From: Stemphylium vesicarium
Taxonomy: Eukaryota; Ascomycota; Dothideomycetes; Pleosporales; Pleosporaceae
DNA length: 64,000 nt
NCBI GenBank assembly: GCA_004380135.1
Contig: QXCR01000088.1
Span: forward strand, 1 to 64,000
Reading direction: 5' to 3'
The first letter of the stretch is position 1, and each line of letters begins with the position of its first letter. Positions 35,943-47,797 of the stretch are shown here, piece after piece. The notes beneath the pieces were generated by a model, which saw nothing but the letters and a program-made list of their open reading frames with translations, was not told the origin of the DNA and did not search any database. Made by a program: the position numbers and the translations under genes.

Positions 35943-37452
35943 TTACTTCCTCCCCCCTTCTCTAACAACACTCCTAACCCCCTCCTTCAAAATCTCAAAC
36001 TCAACCCCCCGCCCCAGACTCGGCGGCGCCCAAACGGCAAACACAACCTTGAACCAGCGGCGCCATTTGGAAATATGATTCTCCTCTGCCTCCCCATCAT
36101 CACCAGCATTGCGAGCCCATGTGTCCTGGCCATTAACGGTATAGACTAAAGGCTGTCTGTTGGAATTGGCAAAGACGGGCTGTTTCTTAAGGGCAATGCG
36201 GCAGGCGAGTTGGTTCGTCCAGACGAGGCCTAGCGAGGGCGTTTTTTGGACCGAAGACTGCTCGTATTGCGAGTCGCCCCAGCCGGTGAACCAGGATTGT
36301 TGGTGGTCGAGGGCGAGGGGTTCGGGGGAGAGGAGGAGGTTTATTTGGGTTTGGGACGAGGAGGGTTGCGATGGTGGGAGTGGGATGGCAGTAGGTGTGG
36401 TGGGATCGTTGGACTGGCTATTTGTTGTTGTAGATGTGGTGCGGACGACTGTGTTGTTGTTGCCCTGGCTATTCGTCGATGTAGTGCGTGACGTAGTGTT
36501 TGAGGACGACGCTGTTGAAGACGCGGCTTTGGTGAAGCGGTCGGCGACTTGATTCGCAACAACAATGGCCACGCCTTCTGTGCGCGCCAGCTCGCGGAGC
36601 AAAGCGCCTAGCTGCACGAGCTGGGTGCCGCGGCGCGCCATGGACGCTGCGGCGCTGTTTCCTCCTCCTCCTCCTCCTCCGCCATTGCTGCGCTTTTCGA
36701 ACTCGGCGCGGTAGTTTGCGGCGACGGAATCGAGGACGACGAGGCCGACGTGGTGCTTCTGGATGGCAACCGGCAGTTGGTAGCGGAGGATGTGCTCCTG
36801 TGACTCGAGGTCTGGGGTTTGGATGCTGAGGATGCGCGATAGCGACGGCTTCTGGGCGGCTGGGAGGGAAGTCAGGGCTGGGTGGGAGGCAAGGAGCTGG
36901 GCGAGACGGTTCGTGGATAGCACTGCCTCGGTCGAGATGTAGACTGCTGACTTGGCAAGACCCTGGGGCGGCGGCAGTTGTGAGGCCAGGAGGAGGGTTA
37001 GAAGTAGTTGTGTTTTACCCGCACCACTAAAAAGTAGTCAGACCTCTGCTGTAAAGAATGAAGCGTGGCTGTAGACATTACCTCTCACCAGTAACCTCTA
37101 CCACATACCCACGCGGTATACCTCCGCCCAGCGCAGCGTCAAGCCTTTCGTCCAAGGTGCTTATACACGTCCATTCATCTCTCGCCTTGTCCGGATTACC
37201 GGATGCGGAAAGGAAGGAGGAAGTGCCGGCAGCTTCCTCTCCGCCGAAGCCAAGCTGGAGGTGCAGGGCAGCTATCACGGCATCGGCGAGCTTCCTCAGC
37301 TCTCCGGCCGGCAGCTGGGCGCGTTTGGCCACATCGGCCGCGTCGAGAGTGAGCACGTCATTCGTGGTTATCAGCGCCTTGTCGAGCGAGGGCAGCAGAT
37401 GGGTAAAGGGTTTCGCGTCAAAGTCAGGCAGCACCTGCAGCAGATCCGTCAT
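35943..37452 (-). CDS. RAD57: Rad51-paralogue recombination mediator, RAD57-like
   Basis: Two exons, 37452-37082 and 37026-35943, give 484 residues. A helix-hairpin-like N terminus (TNDVLTLDAADVAKRAQLP) precedes the RecA-type ATPase core. Walker A is GESGAGKT (about 122-129), assembled by splicing across the intron. Walker B is GLVVLDSVA with its aspartate at about 223. GTQLVQLGALLRELARTEGV and AIVVANQVADR follow, as in Rad51 paralogues. In yeast Rad55-Rad57 helps load Rad51 on single-stranded DNA. An eight-Gly run (about 239-246) and a Ser/Thr/Asn-rich insertion of about 90 residues lie within the core, between conserved strands. The C terminus has the WTNQLACRIAL segment typical of the family. 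XRCC3-like naming would also be acceptable. Confidence 0.85.
36659..36683. repeat. CCT triplet run encoding poly-Gly in RAD57
   Basis: An imperfect run of CCT/CCG triplets on the plus strand reads as eight Gly codons in the minus-strand RAD57 frame. It is likely to vary in length between strains. Confidence 0.7.
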
Positions 37453-38818
37453 GGGCCAAAGTGTAGCATGGGCGCGGCTCTGCGGGGGGTGCACACGCGC
37501 GTAAAAAGAAGACAGTTTAGTTTACCGGGGGGTGGCGGGCTGGCGGGCTGGCGGGCTGGCGGCTCGGTCAAATGTCACGGCGAAAGGAGTTATGACAGGC
37601 GAGAAAATAAGTCGCGGGTTTGTTTGTGTTGGCTTGTCTGACGCGTGATGATGGACCCATGTTCTCGAAGCTCTAGGTGCATAGTGGGGGGAGGAGCTCG
37701 TTCTTCCGTTTCTCCTAAAGGCCCGTACGTCACAACCCCCGCTTCTCCACATGTTGGCATACATTCTGCACTTTCCAAGACAGGACGTCTAGACGTCGGC
37801 CTTGCAAGTTGACTGTACGTACCGAGAGCTCGTGAGTAATGACAGCATATGCACGCAATGTGATATTCTCTGAAGCTATAGACCAGGTGTCTATCGTGAC
37901 GGTCGTATCGTATTGGCAATCTTCAAAAAGCCAAAATACTTGGTCCGATTAACCGGGCATACATGGGCGAAAACGGGCTGCCGTGTGCTTGTTCCTTATA
38001 AGCCCATACACACCCTACCGCCGACGCTTCCACTCGTCCGTGACTTTGAGAGCTGATTCCTAACAGGCCCAACGTCCCACTACTAGCGCACCTCGGGAGG
38101 AAACCCAGCCTTACGCGCTTGCCGTATCCTCACGACCGAACTCTACATCTCACCCCTACATTGTGCTCTACTGTGTCTGCTTTGGGCCGCGGCACAAGTT
38201 TTCCGGCCCTTTAACCAGCCCTCTGACTGGATCTTGGGGGAACCGCAACCTGGTCCACACGAGTGCAGTAAGTTGTTGTGCGCGAGACCCCCCCATCACA
38301 TTGACTGTACCAGCTTGTGAATTTATTTCAACCAAATCCGGAGAAACGCCAATACCCGTCTGCAGTTCATCTAAGACTTTGGGCGCTACTGAATACGTAA
38401 GTTGCGTTTTTTTTTCTATTTCTATTTTGAACTTGGATGGGCTGTTTCGTTGGTTCAAATCGTCGGGTCATTCACCTCTCTGGTTTGTCCGGCGACGGGT
38501 CACGTACCGAGTCAGCGGTCGGCTACCTGAGCGGTTCCCTTGCATCGCCTTGACTCTTATTGCGAAAGCCTATCGCGCGTTTCACATGCTCCAGTCGCCA
38601 GGTGGATCCGCCCTAGTGCTGCTTTCTCCTTCCGTCCTGAGTTTTATAAGAGCACTCCCCCTCCCATCTTCATGTACCTTGACACTCTTGGAAAACTCCG
38701 AGTACCCATGCCGGCCTACTGTTTTCAAGACTGTCACTACTTCTATCGCAGTGCCTTAAGGCATCTCAACATTGCTACCTCCATCTCTCCCCTCTACGCC
38801 TAACTGACACACGTCGCC
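37453..38818. other. Divergent promoter RAD57/FacC
   Basis: A 1.37-kb gap between divergently transcribed genes. An 8-mer TGGCGGGC repeats almost four times at 37533-37563. A plus-strand frame of 198 codons at 38163-38759 lacks recognisable domains, and I treat it as chance or leader sequence. C/T-rich leader sequence precedes the FacC ATG. Confidence 0.55.
37533..37563. repeat. TGGCGGGC tandem repeat
   Basis: Three perfect copies and a partial fourth of an 8-bp unit, about 80 nt upstream of the RAD57 start codon. The lengths of such G-rich repeats are often polymorphic. Confidence 0.85.
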
Positions 38819-41800
38819 ATGGCAGTCCGCACATTTACACAACCATCGTCCCTAGAGGATACGCTGGTGAAAGCATCCAAGATGCCTGGCGATGAAGGAG
38901 CTGCTGCGGTTCGTTCGGAGGAATCCGCAAAGAATAGCACCCAGTCCTATTCCGCCGAAGCACAAGCTCCGCTAGCAAGTCACACCAACCCCAACTCGAG
39001 GCCTGGCATTACTTTCGCCCATCAGGATAGTCTGCCAAAGCTTCCCATCCCGGAGCTGGATAGCTCGTGCAAAAAGTACATTGCTGCTCTCAAGCCTCTT
39101 CAGTCGCCGAAGGAGCACAGCGATACGGTGCATTCGGTCGAAGACTTTTTGAAGTCGGATGGCCTTGTACTGCAAGAGAAGCTGAAGAAGTACGCAAGTG
39201 GCAAAGCCAACTACATTGAGCAGTTTTGTAGGTACCCCGTTATGATCGATGTCCGAGCGTGTTATTATACCGTTGTGCATGGACTGACCTATCACCAGGG
39301 TACGATTCATATCTCAACTTCGACAACCCGGTGGTACTTAATCTAAATCCATTCTTCTTACTGGAAGACGATCCCACCCCGGCTCGCAATAACCAGGTTA
39401 CTCGCGCAGCGTCACTTGTCGTCTCGGCACTGTCATTTGTCAGAGCTGTCCGTCGAGAAGAGCTGCCGCCTGACACCATACGTGGCCAGCCATTATGCAT
39501 GTACCAGTACTCGCGCTTGTTCGGTACTGCCAGGATACCGACTGAACATGGGTGCCAGATCGGTCAGGATCCAACCTCCAAGCACATTGTTGTCATGTGC
39601 CATGGCCAGGTGTACTGGTTCGATGTTCTGGATGACAACCACGACCTGATCATGACCGAGAAGGACATTGCCCTCAATCTACAGGTTATTGTTGATGATG
39701 CGCAAGAAGTGCCGATCCAAGATGCCGCGAAAGGAGCACTGGGTGTGTTGAGCACTGAGAACCGAAAGGTCTGGGCTGGCCTGCGCGACGTATTGCACAG
39801 AGAAGAGGGATCAAACAACTCGGACTGTCTCAACATTGTTGACTCCGCACTCTTCGTTTTGTGTCTCGACTACACGGAGCCGCAGACTGGTGCCGATCTT
39901 TGCATGAACATGCTTTGCGGTACTAGTAAGATTGAGCGCGGAGTTCAAGTCGGCACATGTACGAACCGCTGGTACGACAAGCTGCAGATTATCGTCTGCA
40001 AGAACGGAAGCGCTGGCATCAATTTTGAACACACTGGCGTTGACGGCCATACCGTGCTTCGATTCGCCTCGGATGTATACACAGACACCATCCTTCGTTT
40101 TGCGAGAACCATCAATGGTAGCGCGCCCAGTCTATGGGCCTCGTCAAGCCCCGATCCTGCGAAACGCGACCCCGAAAGCTTTGGCGATGTGCAAACTACA
40201 CCCCACAAGCTCGAGTGGGATATGGTACCTGAACTCGGTACAGCCCTTCGCTTTGCCGAGACACGTCTAGCAGATCTCATTCAGCAAAATGAGTTTGCCA
40301 CGCTGGAGTTTCCTCACTATGGAAAGAACTTTATGACCTCGATGGGATTCTCCCCTGATGCCTTCGTCCAGATGGCTTTCCAGGCCGCTTACTACGGCTT
40401 ATACGGAAGGGTCGAGTGTGTCTACGAGCCTGCCATGACCAAGATCTACTATCACGGACGAACCGAGGCCATTCGATCCGTCACGGAAGAGTCCGTCGAC
40501 TTTCTGAAAATCTTTTGGGGCGAGAACCCGGCCGGCCAAAAGATCGAGGCACTTCGCAAAGCATGTCAAAAACACACGGAGAACACAAAGATTTGTTCCA
40601 AAGCACAAGGGCCCGACAGGCATCTCTACGCGCTGTATTGTATATGGCAACGCGCTATTGACGAATCTCAGGAAGTGGCCAGTAGCGACGGGTGGGATTC
40701 GACGCGTCCGTCGAGCGCGGATGCTTCTGGCGTCACATCACCGAACCGCAACTCTGTCCTTTCAGAGAACGGCTCGATATCCAGCTCACCCCCACCTGCT
40801 CCCGTACACCACTCGATGCCCGCCCTCTTCGCCGACGCAGGGTGGGACAAGATCAACCAAACGATCCTCTCGACCTCCAACTGCGGCAATCCCTCTCTGC
40901 GCCAATTCGGCTTCGGGCCCACGTCAGCCGAAGGCTTCGGCATCGGCTACATTATAAAAGACGGCAGCATCTCCATCTGCGCCTCATCCAAGCATCGACA
41001 AACCAGCCGCTACATCGACGCGCTGGAATCCTACTTTCTCGAAATCCGCAAACTCCTCCGCCAAATCAAGCGCCGCGGCACTTCGGCCGACAAGACGGCT
41101 ACGCGCGCCCGCGAGGCGGAAGACAGGCCGCTCGCCAGCCGCGTCAAGAGCAGGGGACGCATCATCTTGGGTGACGGCGCCGGCAACAAACAGCAGACAC
41201 CGGCTGAGAGCGTGGCGGACGATGATGACGATGATGGTTTAGGCGGATGTAGGACTCCCCCTTCCCCTCTTCCTTTTCTGCTTTCTTCCCTTGATCAAGT
41301 CTCGAGTCGTGACGAATCTTCTCCTTCTGAGCAGTTCCCTTCTTCTTCTTCTTCTTCTTCTCCTTGTTTTCCTCGTGGAGCGCTCCCCCCGACTCCGCCT
41401 AGCTCCCCGCCGTTTAAACCCATGACGGCTGTGCTGTCGAGTTCCCAAAGGAAACCCTTGGCTGTTGTTAAGACGGTACGGGCGAGGTGGGGGACGCAGG
41501 GAGTGGTGGCTGCAGCGAGGAAACCGATTTTCTACTCTTCGTGAAGTTTTTCTTTATTTGCTTGTCACGACTTTGCTATAGCGATCTTTTCTTTCCCCTT
41601 CGGCTTTGCAACAAGACTAGACCTTTTCTCCCTTTTCGAGACGTTTTCAAATCAGCCTTTTACCTCACCTTACCTTACCTACACGAACTGCACCCGTTTT
41701 CTTATACTGATTCGTACCTTGTTCTCCCGCACAGATGGCTTCTTCGACGCTGGCATGCTGCGGCAGGCGCTCAACGCCAATCGCGCACAGGCCGAACCCG

Positions 41801-41859
41801 TCGAGCGCGACGTTATACGCAGGAACATTGGAAGGAGGTTGAGGTTGGCTGAGTACTGA
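38819..41859 (+). CDS. facC: Carnitine O-acetyltransferase, cytosolic FacC/YAT type
   Basis: Three exons, 38819-39227, 39299-41248 and 41735-41859, give 827 residues, close to Aspergillus FacC. The choline/carnitine acyltransferase fold is clear: LPKLPIPELDSSCKKYI at the start, QFWYDSYLNFDNP across splice 1, PTEHGCQIGQDPTSKHIVVM, the catalytic His381 in INFEHTGVDGH, and QMAFQAAYYGLYG with RTEAIRSVTEES. The enzyme moves acetyl groups between CoA and carnitine, which lets cytosolic acetyl-CoA reach mitochondria during growth on acetate. No organelle targeting signal is visible, in keeping with the cytosolic class. The last exon supplies YGFFDAGMLRQALNA, a conserved C-terminal element. The intron before it is 486 nt, far longer than any other here, and stays open for about 100 codons; see the findings. 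Confidence 0.92.
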
Positions 41860-42487
41860 GTGCTGGGAGGGGGTTGAGGTGAATGGGAAGAATGGATTGG
41901 GCTGGAGAGTTGGAAGTGCTGTTGTTTTGTATGGTAATGGTAATGGAAATGGGAATGCGTGAGAAGTTATCTTGCAACGTAACCCTTTCATAACTTCTCC
42001 GCACACTACAAAATCACACATAAACATAACCATACAATCATCGCTATTCTTCATTTTTATATATGCCATATGCCATAATACACATCAAACGAAAAAAAAA
42101 ACACCCCCCCACTACCCCCACCACTTCTTTCCCCATCCCCTTCCTCACCCCCAGTTCAATCCATCAATCATCACCCTAATCTATCAAACAACAACCAGCA
42201 ACAACACCGACAACAAGCAGCAGCAGCAACCAGCAACCAGCAACTCAAACTCCAACGCTACATGCAAATGAATAAAAGGGGGTATAAGTGACAAAAGACG
42301 ATGCGTCTATACATCTTGACGCAAGATAAATGCCACCAAACCGACGCAATACTGAACCAGACATGATTCTGCGGGCCGACAAGATGGGCAATGAAGAGAA
42401 AGGAAACAAGCGGACCGTCGGCACGCGAAATGTTGGATTGCGGTTGGTGGTGGTGTACGCCATCAGTACCCACATTTCCCGCTCCGA
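41860..42487. other. Convergent 3' gap FacC/HOOK
   Basis: A 628-nt gap between convergent genes. It contains A/C-rich low-complexity sequence, including a CAG/CAA-rich stretch around 42190-42245, and no gene is supported. Confidence 0.6.
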
Positions 42488-45400
42488 TTACCTGCGGCCG
42501 CCCTGCAAACCAAAGCGTTAGTAAAGAAATGCCAACATGGACGCGAGAAAGGATTGGTAGAAAGAATGAAAGAGGGAAAGCTAACGTACTAAGACGCTTG
42601 CGCCTCCTCCAACAGCGGCTCGCTGTTTTCCGAGCCAGCCTTTGGGTGCTTCGCTGCGTCTTTGCAGGATGACGGTGTTGCTCAGTAGGCGTTGGTTCAT
42701 GTCGTACCACATGGATTTGACCAGGGCATTTTCGCGGCGGAGGTTTTCGACTTCTTGTTGAAGTTCGGCCTGTTTTTTGGCGTTAGTTATGTTGTGCAAG
42801 AAATTGGTTGTTGGAAGAAGAGGTAAAACGTACCGAACCCTTCTCTGCCGTCTCTGCCTTTGCTTGCTCGAGTTGTTGGCGCAGTGTGTTGTTCGTGTTG
42901 AGCTGATCTTGGAGGTCCTGGTACATGTGTTAGCCTTGAGTCTTGTGGCGCGGAATGGTAGAGAAGAGAGGATCATGTCGCAAGGATAATTATACTCAGG
43001 CAGCGAGGCCAAGGACAAACTTGCCACACCATCATTGGAGGCCTGCAGCATGCGGTACTCGGTATCGCAGATTGCTGACGGCCTTCTCCTCTTGGGGGAG
43101 ACGAGCTGCGTGATGCGATCCCATGTAGTTTGTCCCGTACCCACTGTCGAAGTAGATATCTCTGAAATCGACTTGTTCTTGCCAGCGCAACTCTTTTGCG
43201 GTGAGGCTGGCGACACCAGAGTGGCGGCAGTATACGACGGCTCAAGCCGATTCCGCCTCATGGCAGAAACCGCAACCTCAAAGGCAGAGGAAGGTGATTT
43301 GGTATGAGAAATCTGCTGAGTACTTACCTTCTTTGCTTTGTCTAGAGCCGCTTCCGAGGAGAGTACGGTCTCGGCAATCTCTAAGCTCGTCGTGTCGAGT
43401 ACTTTGGGTTGTGCTTCAGCAGGTGCTTTGAGAACCGATTCTATCCGTTCGCGCATGTCCTGTATTGTCTCGGCTCTCTTGAGCTCGAGAAGCTCTGGTG
43501 GGAGGTTCTCACGGTCGAGCAATGCTGCGCGCAAAAGGCCTGCTTTCTCCGCGTTTGCGAGTTCGAGCTCTCGCAGTCGGTCGTTGGTCCTCTCTTGCAG
43601 CACCAGCATACGCTCGTGCTCTTTTTGAACGCTGACTGCCCGCGCATCGTCGTCGACATCGGATTCTGAAAACGTTAGCTTCGCTCCATGCATGCGTTAG
43701 GCAACATACTCCTATTTAGCTCATTCCGAAGTTCTGCCATGTGCAAGTCCTGCTCTCGTAACCGGCGACGAAGCTCCTCCAACTCGGACTGGGCGGTTTG
43801 TAACTTTTCGTTCTGTTCCAGAAAGGGCCTGTTGGACTTTGTTAGCATAGAGTAGGGAATCTCGTAGAAACAACCTACTTTTGACTAGTCTCATCCTTTT
43901 CTGCCATCATATCAGACCGTAGACCCAAGTTTTCTTGCATCTGCTTGAGTGTCTCGCTTTCCAGTGACTTCAAACGGGCAGTGAGGATATCCACCCTTTG
44001 CTGCAAAGCAATGGCATCTGCACTGATCCGTCCTTCCGACGTGGGCTTCTCAGATTCTTGATTCGCGTTCTCATCCTGGATCAGCTCATCCTCCAGACTG
44101 TCGCCACGGTCGGCATGATTGGAGGATTCCAGCTCTCGTATCCGCTCTTCCAGTTCCTGCTTGGCATCCTCGGCCTTGTACTGCAGCTCGCGTGTCTGCT
44201 CCAGCTGCTTCATGAGAAGCAGGTTCTCGTGCTCGACTCGCGTCCGCTTGCCCTTTTCCTCAAAAATAGCTTGCTCGCCGTTAGCAAGGGTCTGGCCGTT
44301 CTCCTTGATGATGTTTTGCAGGACTTCGATCCTCTCCTCGACGTTTTCGAGCTGTGCCAGTCGTTCGCGTGCTTGCTGATGGTCCTCCCGTAGCGTCTCC
44401 AGTTGCTTCGTCTCCTTGGTAAGCGACTCAATCTTCTTCTTGAGGTTCTCGTTTGCCTTGGCTTTCTGGCTCAGCTCGTCGCGCTCGGCCTTGACTAGTT
44501 GTAGCTGGTCGCGGAGGTCCTGTTTCGCTCCCTCCTCGCCCTGTAACCGATCGAGGCGCCGCTTCTGGCTGTCCATAATCTCTCTCGCACTCGCCAGGTC
44601 CTGCTCGAGCTGGTCAATGTATTGACGGTCCCGCAGCAAATCATTCCGCAGGTTTTCGACATCGTCGGATTGGGCTCGTTGTGCCTGGCCAGCCCTAACG
44701 TCTAGATATGCACTTGCTTCAGCAACCTCCTCTTCGAGCTTGGCTATCCGCTCTCGTGAGACCTTGAGCTCCTCATTCAGCTTGCCCACTTGTGTCTTCA
44801 GCGCCTGCCTGTCCTTGTTGGCTTCGAATAACTGTGCCTCCTGCTCCAGTTCGTTTCCTGCTGGCGGTGGTTGGCCGGAAAGGGCTCGTGTGGGCGTTCG
44901 ATAGCCTGGAAGGACGGGTTCTGAAGTCAGTTCTGCGTCGACGCCTAGTTCGGACATGCGTTGATCCAGAGCCTGCATCTCTTGAATGGCTTCGGCAATG
45001 GTCTCAGCAGTCTTGGTGCCCAATTTGGGCATGACCTGGAGCATCCGCTGGTTGCTGCGCGGCGAGAAGCAGGCAGCGAGGAGTACGGCCATGGTAAGCT
45101 TGGCCACCAGCATGGTCGAGCCGTCTCTCGCGCCCGTCTTCAGGTCTGGTATCATGCGCTTGGTCAGGACCGGCAGCTGCTCGCATTCTTCCCGTATGTA
45201 CGTCGACGTGGTGCGCTCTATGTGCTTGAGGTTCTGCCATCGCGGTATCCAATTGTCCGACTGGCGGCGGTGGTTCTCTTCAAAGTTGGGGAGGGACTCG
45301 TTGAAGTAGTCGGCGTCGATATCCGCAAGAATCTGCCAGAGGAGCTGGCCGTCTTCGAGTTGGCTCAGCGAGGTAATCCTAAAGGGCAGGTCGAATGTGT

Positions 45401-45524
45401 TCACCTAGGCATCAATTGTCAGCCACAAAAAAATATACAAGTTTCGGCGGCACATCGTCAGTGCACAACATAGACATACCCAGTCCAAGAGGGCCTTGAG
45501 CAGCTCGGGCTTGAAGTCGTCCAT
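42488..45524 (-). CDS. hookA: HOOK-family dynein adaptor (HookA-like)
   Basis: Well-supported exons are 45524-45480, 45404-43879, 43828-43710, 43665-43328, 42917-42834, 42769-42590 and 42502-42488. They total 2307 nt, or 768 residues. The N-terminal 160 residues are a Hook domain (SQLEDGQLLWQILADIDADYF, shortened in meaning to its start; then WQNLKHIERTTSTY). The remainder is nearly continuous coiled coil, followed by a conserved C-terminal cargo end (WYDMNQRLLSNTVILQRRS, APKGWLGKQRA). HookA links early endosomes to dynein for transport on microtubules in hyphae. The last exon encodes only GGRR and is supported by a TTTACTAAC branch site and TTTGCAG acceptor. Between 43327 and 42918 the sequence is either one 410-nt intron or holds a cassette exon (about 43276-43028, Ser/Lys-rich, WDRITQLVSPKRRRPS). 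The direct join gives an unbroken coiled coil, so I prefer it. Confidence 0.88.
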
Positions 45525-46268
45525 GGTTGATTTGTGTCGCGGGGCTCACGACCCGCCGGTGTGCGTGTTAATGTCTATGTGCGGTCCTGATTGCATGCGT
45601 TGGCGGCCATGCATGTCGCGGAAGCGGTGTTGCAATGTCTTGTAGAGGGTGCTCCACCACGCACAGGTTGTTCCTTGTACGGGGGACGTGTCGACGCGTT
45701 TGGTGAGGTTGGGTGTCCCGAACGCTAGGCCGAAATGCAGCAACTTCCGCGGGGCCGCCGTCTTCACCGCTGAGTGTGCTCGGATCGCAAGATGAGGGCA
45801 GGGCAGGGCGTTGGCAGTCAACAGTCAGTCTACCACATATGTCCCGACTGACATGACGCGCATCATGACAGGCCGTTGCACGTCCCTTGGCCGCGGCCAT
45901 GGCGGGGAAGGTGCCGCTGCAGGGTCCCACCATTTCACCGCACCACGACAGGAACAGTCATCCTGCATGCCATTTGGTGCCTCACTTGGGCACGGCATGC
46001 CTCACTCGGGGGAAGAAAAAAAAAGACAATCGGGTTAGAGAGAGAGTCATGCGGCGGCCAGAGACACGTGTGCGGTTAGGCGTAGATGCTGTCCGAAAAA
46101 GCATACATCCAAGCGCGCATCTCCCATTTCAATTTACCATCTATAGTAATGATACTCTGTCCGTAAACTCCAGTCCCAAGTCCCAAGTCCAAACTCCGAA
46201 TCGTATAGTAGTCATTCATACGGTCTTGTTCGTGCCGACATCCACCACCACTACTTTACCCTGCCAGC
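45525..46268. other. HOOK promoter and 3' region of the I9-like gene
   Basis: This 744-nt gap holds the upstream region of HOOK. CCCAAGT repeats near 46175-46190, and an imperfect CACGTG-like site occurs near 46064. No gene is visible. Confidence 0.55.
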
Positions 46269-46672
46269 TTACTCCTTGTCATTCTGCGTCGTGACAATAC
46301 CGTCCTCCTCAATCTCACACTTGTACACGTCGCTCATGGCCGACACCATCTCTAGCGCCGAGGCCGGGGCGGTAGCAGCGAAGCCCTTGATGATGTTGTA
46401 CTCGTGGGTGATGACTCCTGCACACATTCCATGTTAGCATGCCTTTTCTTACACCCAAGTCGCACATGCCGTCGCTATTCCCATGGCTTGGCATGCGGGT
46501 CCAGTGTATATTGTCTCTTACCCTGAGCCTTCCTGATAGCATCCTTGCTCTGCTCCACAATGTCATCCGGGGTATCGTTAGGCCAGCTGATAATAACGGA
46601 GCGGTGAGGTGCCGTCGCCATAACAAAGGTAGCAAAGAGCGCGACGAATACCGAAAGGATGGTGAAGCGCAT
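46269..46672 (-). CDS. Secreted small protein with inhibitor-I9-like fold
   Basis: Two exons, 46672-46522 and 46417-46269, give 99 residues. Residues 1-21 form a clear signal peptide (RFTILSVFVALFATFVM then ATA). The mature part HRSVIISWPNDTPDDIVEQ begins the beta-alpha-beta pattern of peptidase inhibitor I9, with EYNIIKGFAATAPASALEM at its second half and an acidic tail. I9 domains are the propeptides of subtilases; free-standing fungal copies act as protease B inhibitors (Pbi2 type). Those are normally cytosolic or vacuolar, whereas the signal peptide here points to entry into the secretory pathway. Inhibition of a vacuolar or secreted subtilase is inference. Confidence 0.8.
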
Positions 46673-47797
46673 TATAATATATCTTCTTCGGCAACGCGGC
46701 GATGCGACGGATTTTGCGGCGTGCGTCTTGTAGGGGGTTGCGAGGAGCGTTCGGGCGTGCGGAGGTGAGTTACAAAGGAGTCTTCTAAGCGGCGACTGAT
46801 TTCCGTGTCTTTATCACTTGCTGCAGGTTATATCAAGGTTTCGACCGTCGTGCAAGCGGTTTGTGAGTGTCTAGGTGCAAGGAGGAAGGTGAGTGTTTCA
46901 GACGCATCATCCCCAAAGCGGAAGGCGGAAACAAACGTCATCGCCTCGGATGCATCCCCGGGGAGCAGCGCTGGACCACCCATCACCCCTCTTCAAGCCA
47001 ATGTCACCTTGGCAATACCCTGTTCAATGAAATACATGCACGATACTTTGAATCACCTTGCCGTGTTGTGATTTGAGGGCGTCGCAGCAATTGGCTTCTG
47101 TTCCGGACATCGTCCTCTGCGCCACATCACAACATTCAAGACAGCACCCATGTCATACTAATCGTTTATTCTCTACGTAAGACTTGCCACCTAGCTCCAG
47201 GCTCACGACAAGTGCCGCTGCAACATGTTCGTCAAAGAAAGGGAAAAAAAAGAGAGGCCGTCGACGTGGCGACAGTTGCTCGTGCTCGTGCTCGTGCTCG
47301 TACTTGTTGTGCTCATGCTGAACGTCTTCTTTTCGTGCACCAAGGTGCCATGATTGTATAGACAAGCGACGGAATGAATGCAAATGGTAGGGGGCAAAAA
47401 GGTGAAGGGGTAGAATACAAGCATGTGAAAAGGAAAAAGAACAAATAACTCCATGTAATCTTCCCGTACCCGTGCGCCGTAAGATGCCCAAGGATGCCTA
47501 GGCTCCGTGATGATGATGATGATGATAATGTTGATGTTGATGATCGTGTAGTTGTACTGTACAAGATCAATCTGCCCGATGAACAAGGGTATAGGCAACT
47601 GACCAACTGTCCAACCTGACCCCTCACAGACAAGACCGATAGATAGAAAGATGGGCCCCCTGCAAATGACAGCCCTCAACATCAGTATTGTGTACTGGTA
47701 AAAGTGTTGCGTAGTCATGGATGCCGAGGAGTCCATCTGATTTTGACCGTCCCGTAGCTCGTCAAGTCATAACTTCGTCGAAGATCTTCAAGTCATC
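46673..47797. other. Intergenic, with ATC/GAT microsatellite
   Basis: Upstream region of the I9-like gene, then the 3' region of the Pumilio gene. An imperfect GAT run at about 47505-47555 and a GCTCGT hexamer run at 47278-47300 create long minus-strand frames rich in Ile and Ser/Thr. These are low-complexity artefacts. Confidence 0.55.

Noticed and set aside
38163..38759. Plus-strand frame of 198 codons before facC
   Set aside because: No known domain, unusual composition, and it lies where a promoter and leader are expected.
47203..47736. Minus-strand frame of 177 codons rich in Ile and Ser/Thr
   Set aside because: It is created by the ATC/GAT and GCTCGT microsatellites in the Pumilio 3' region; no domain or splice support.
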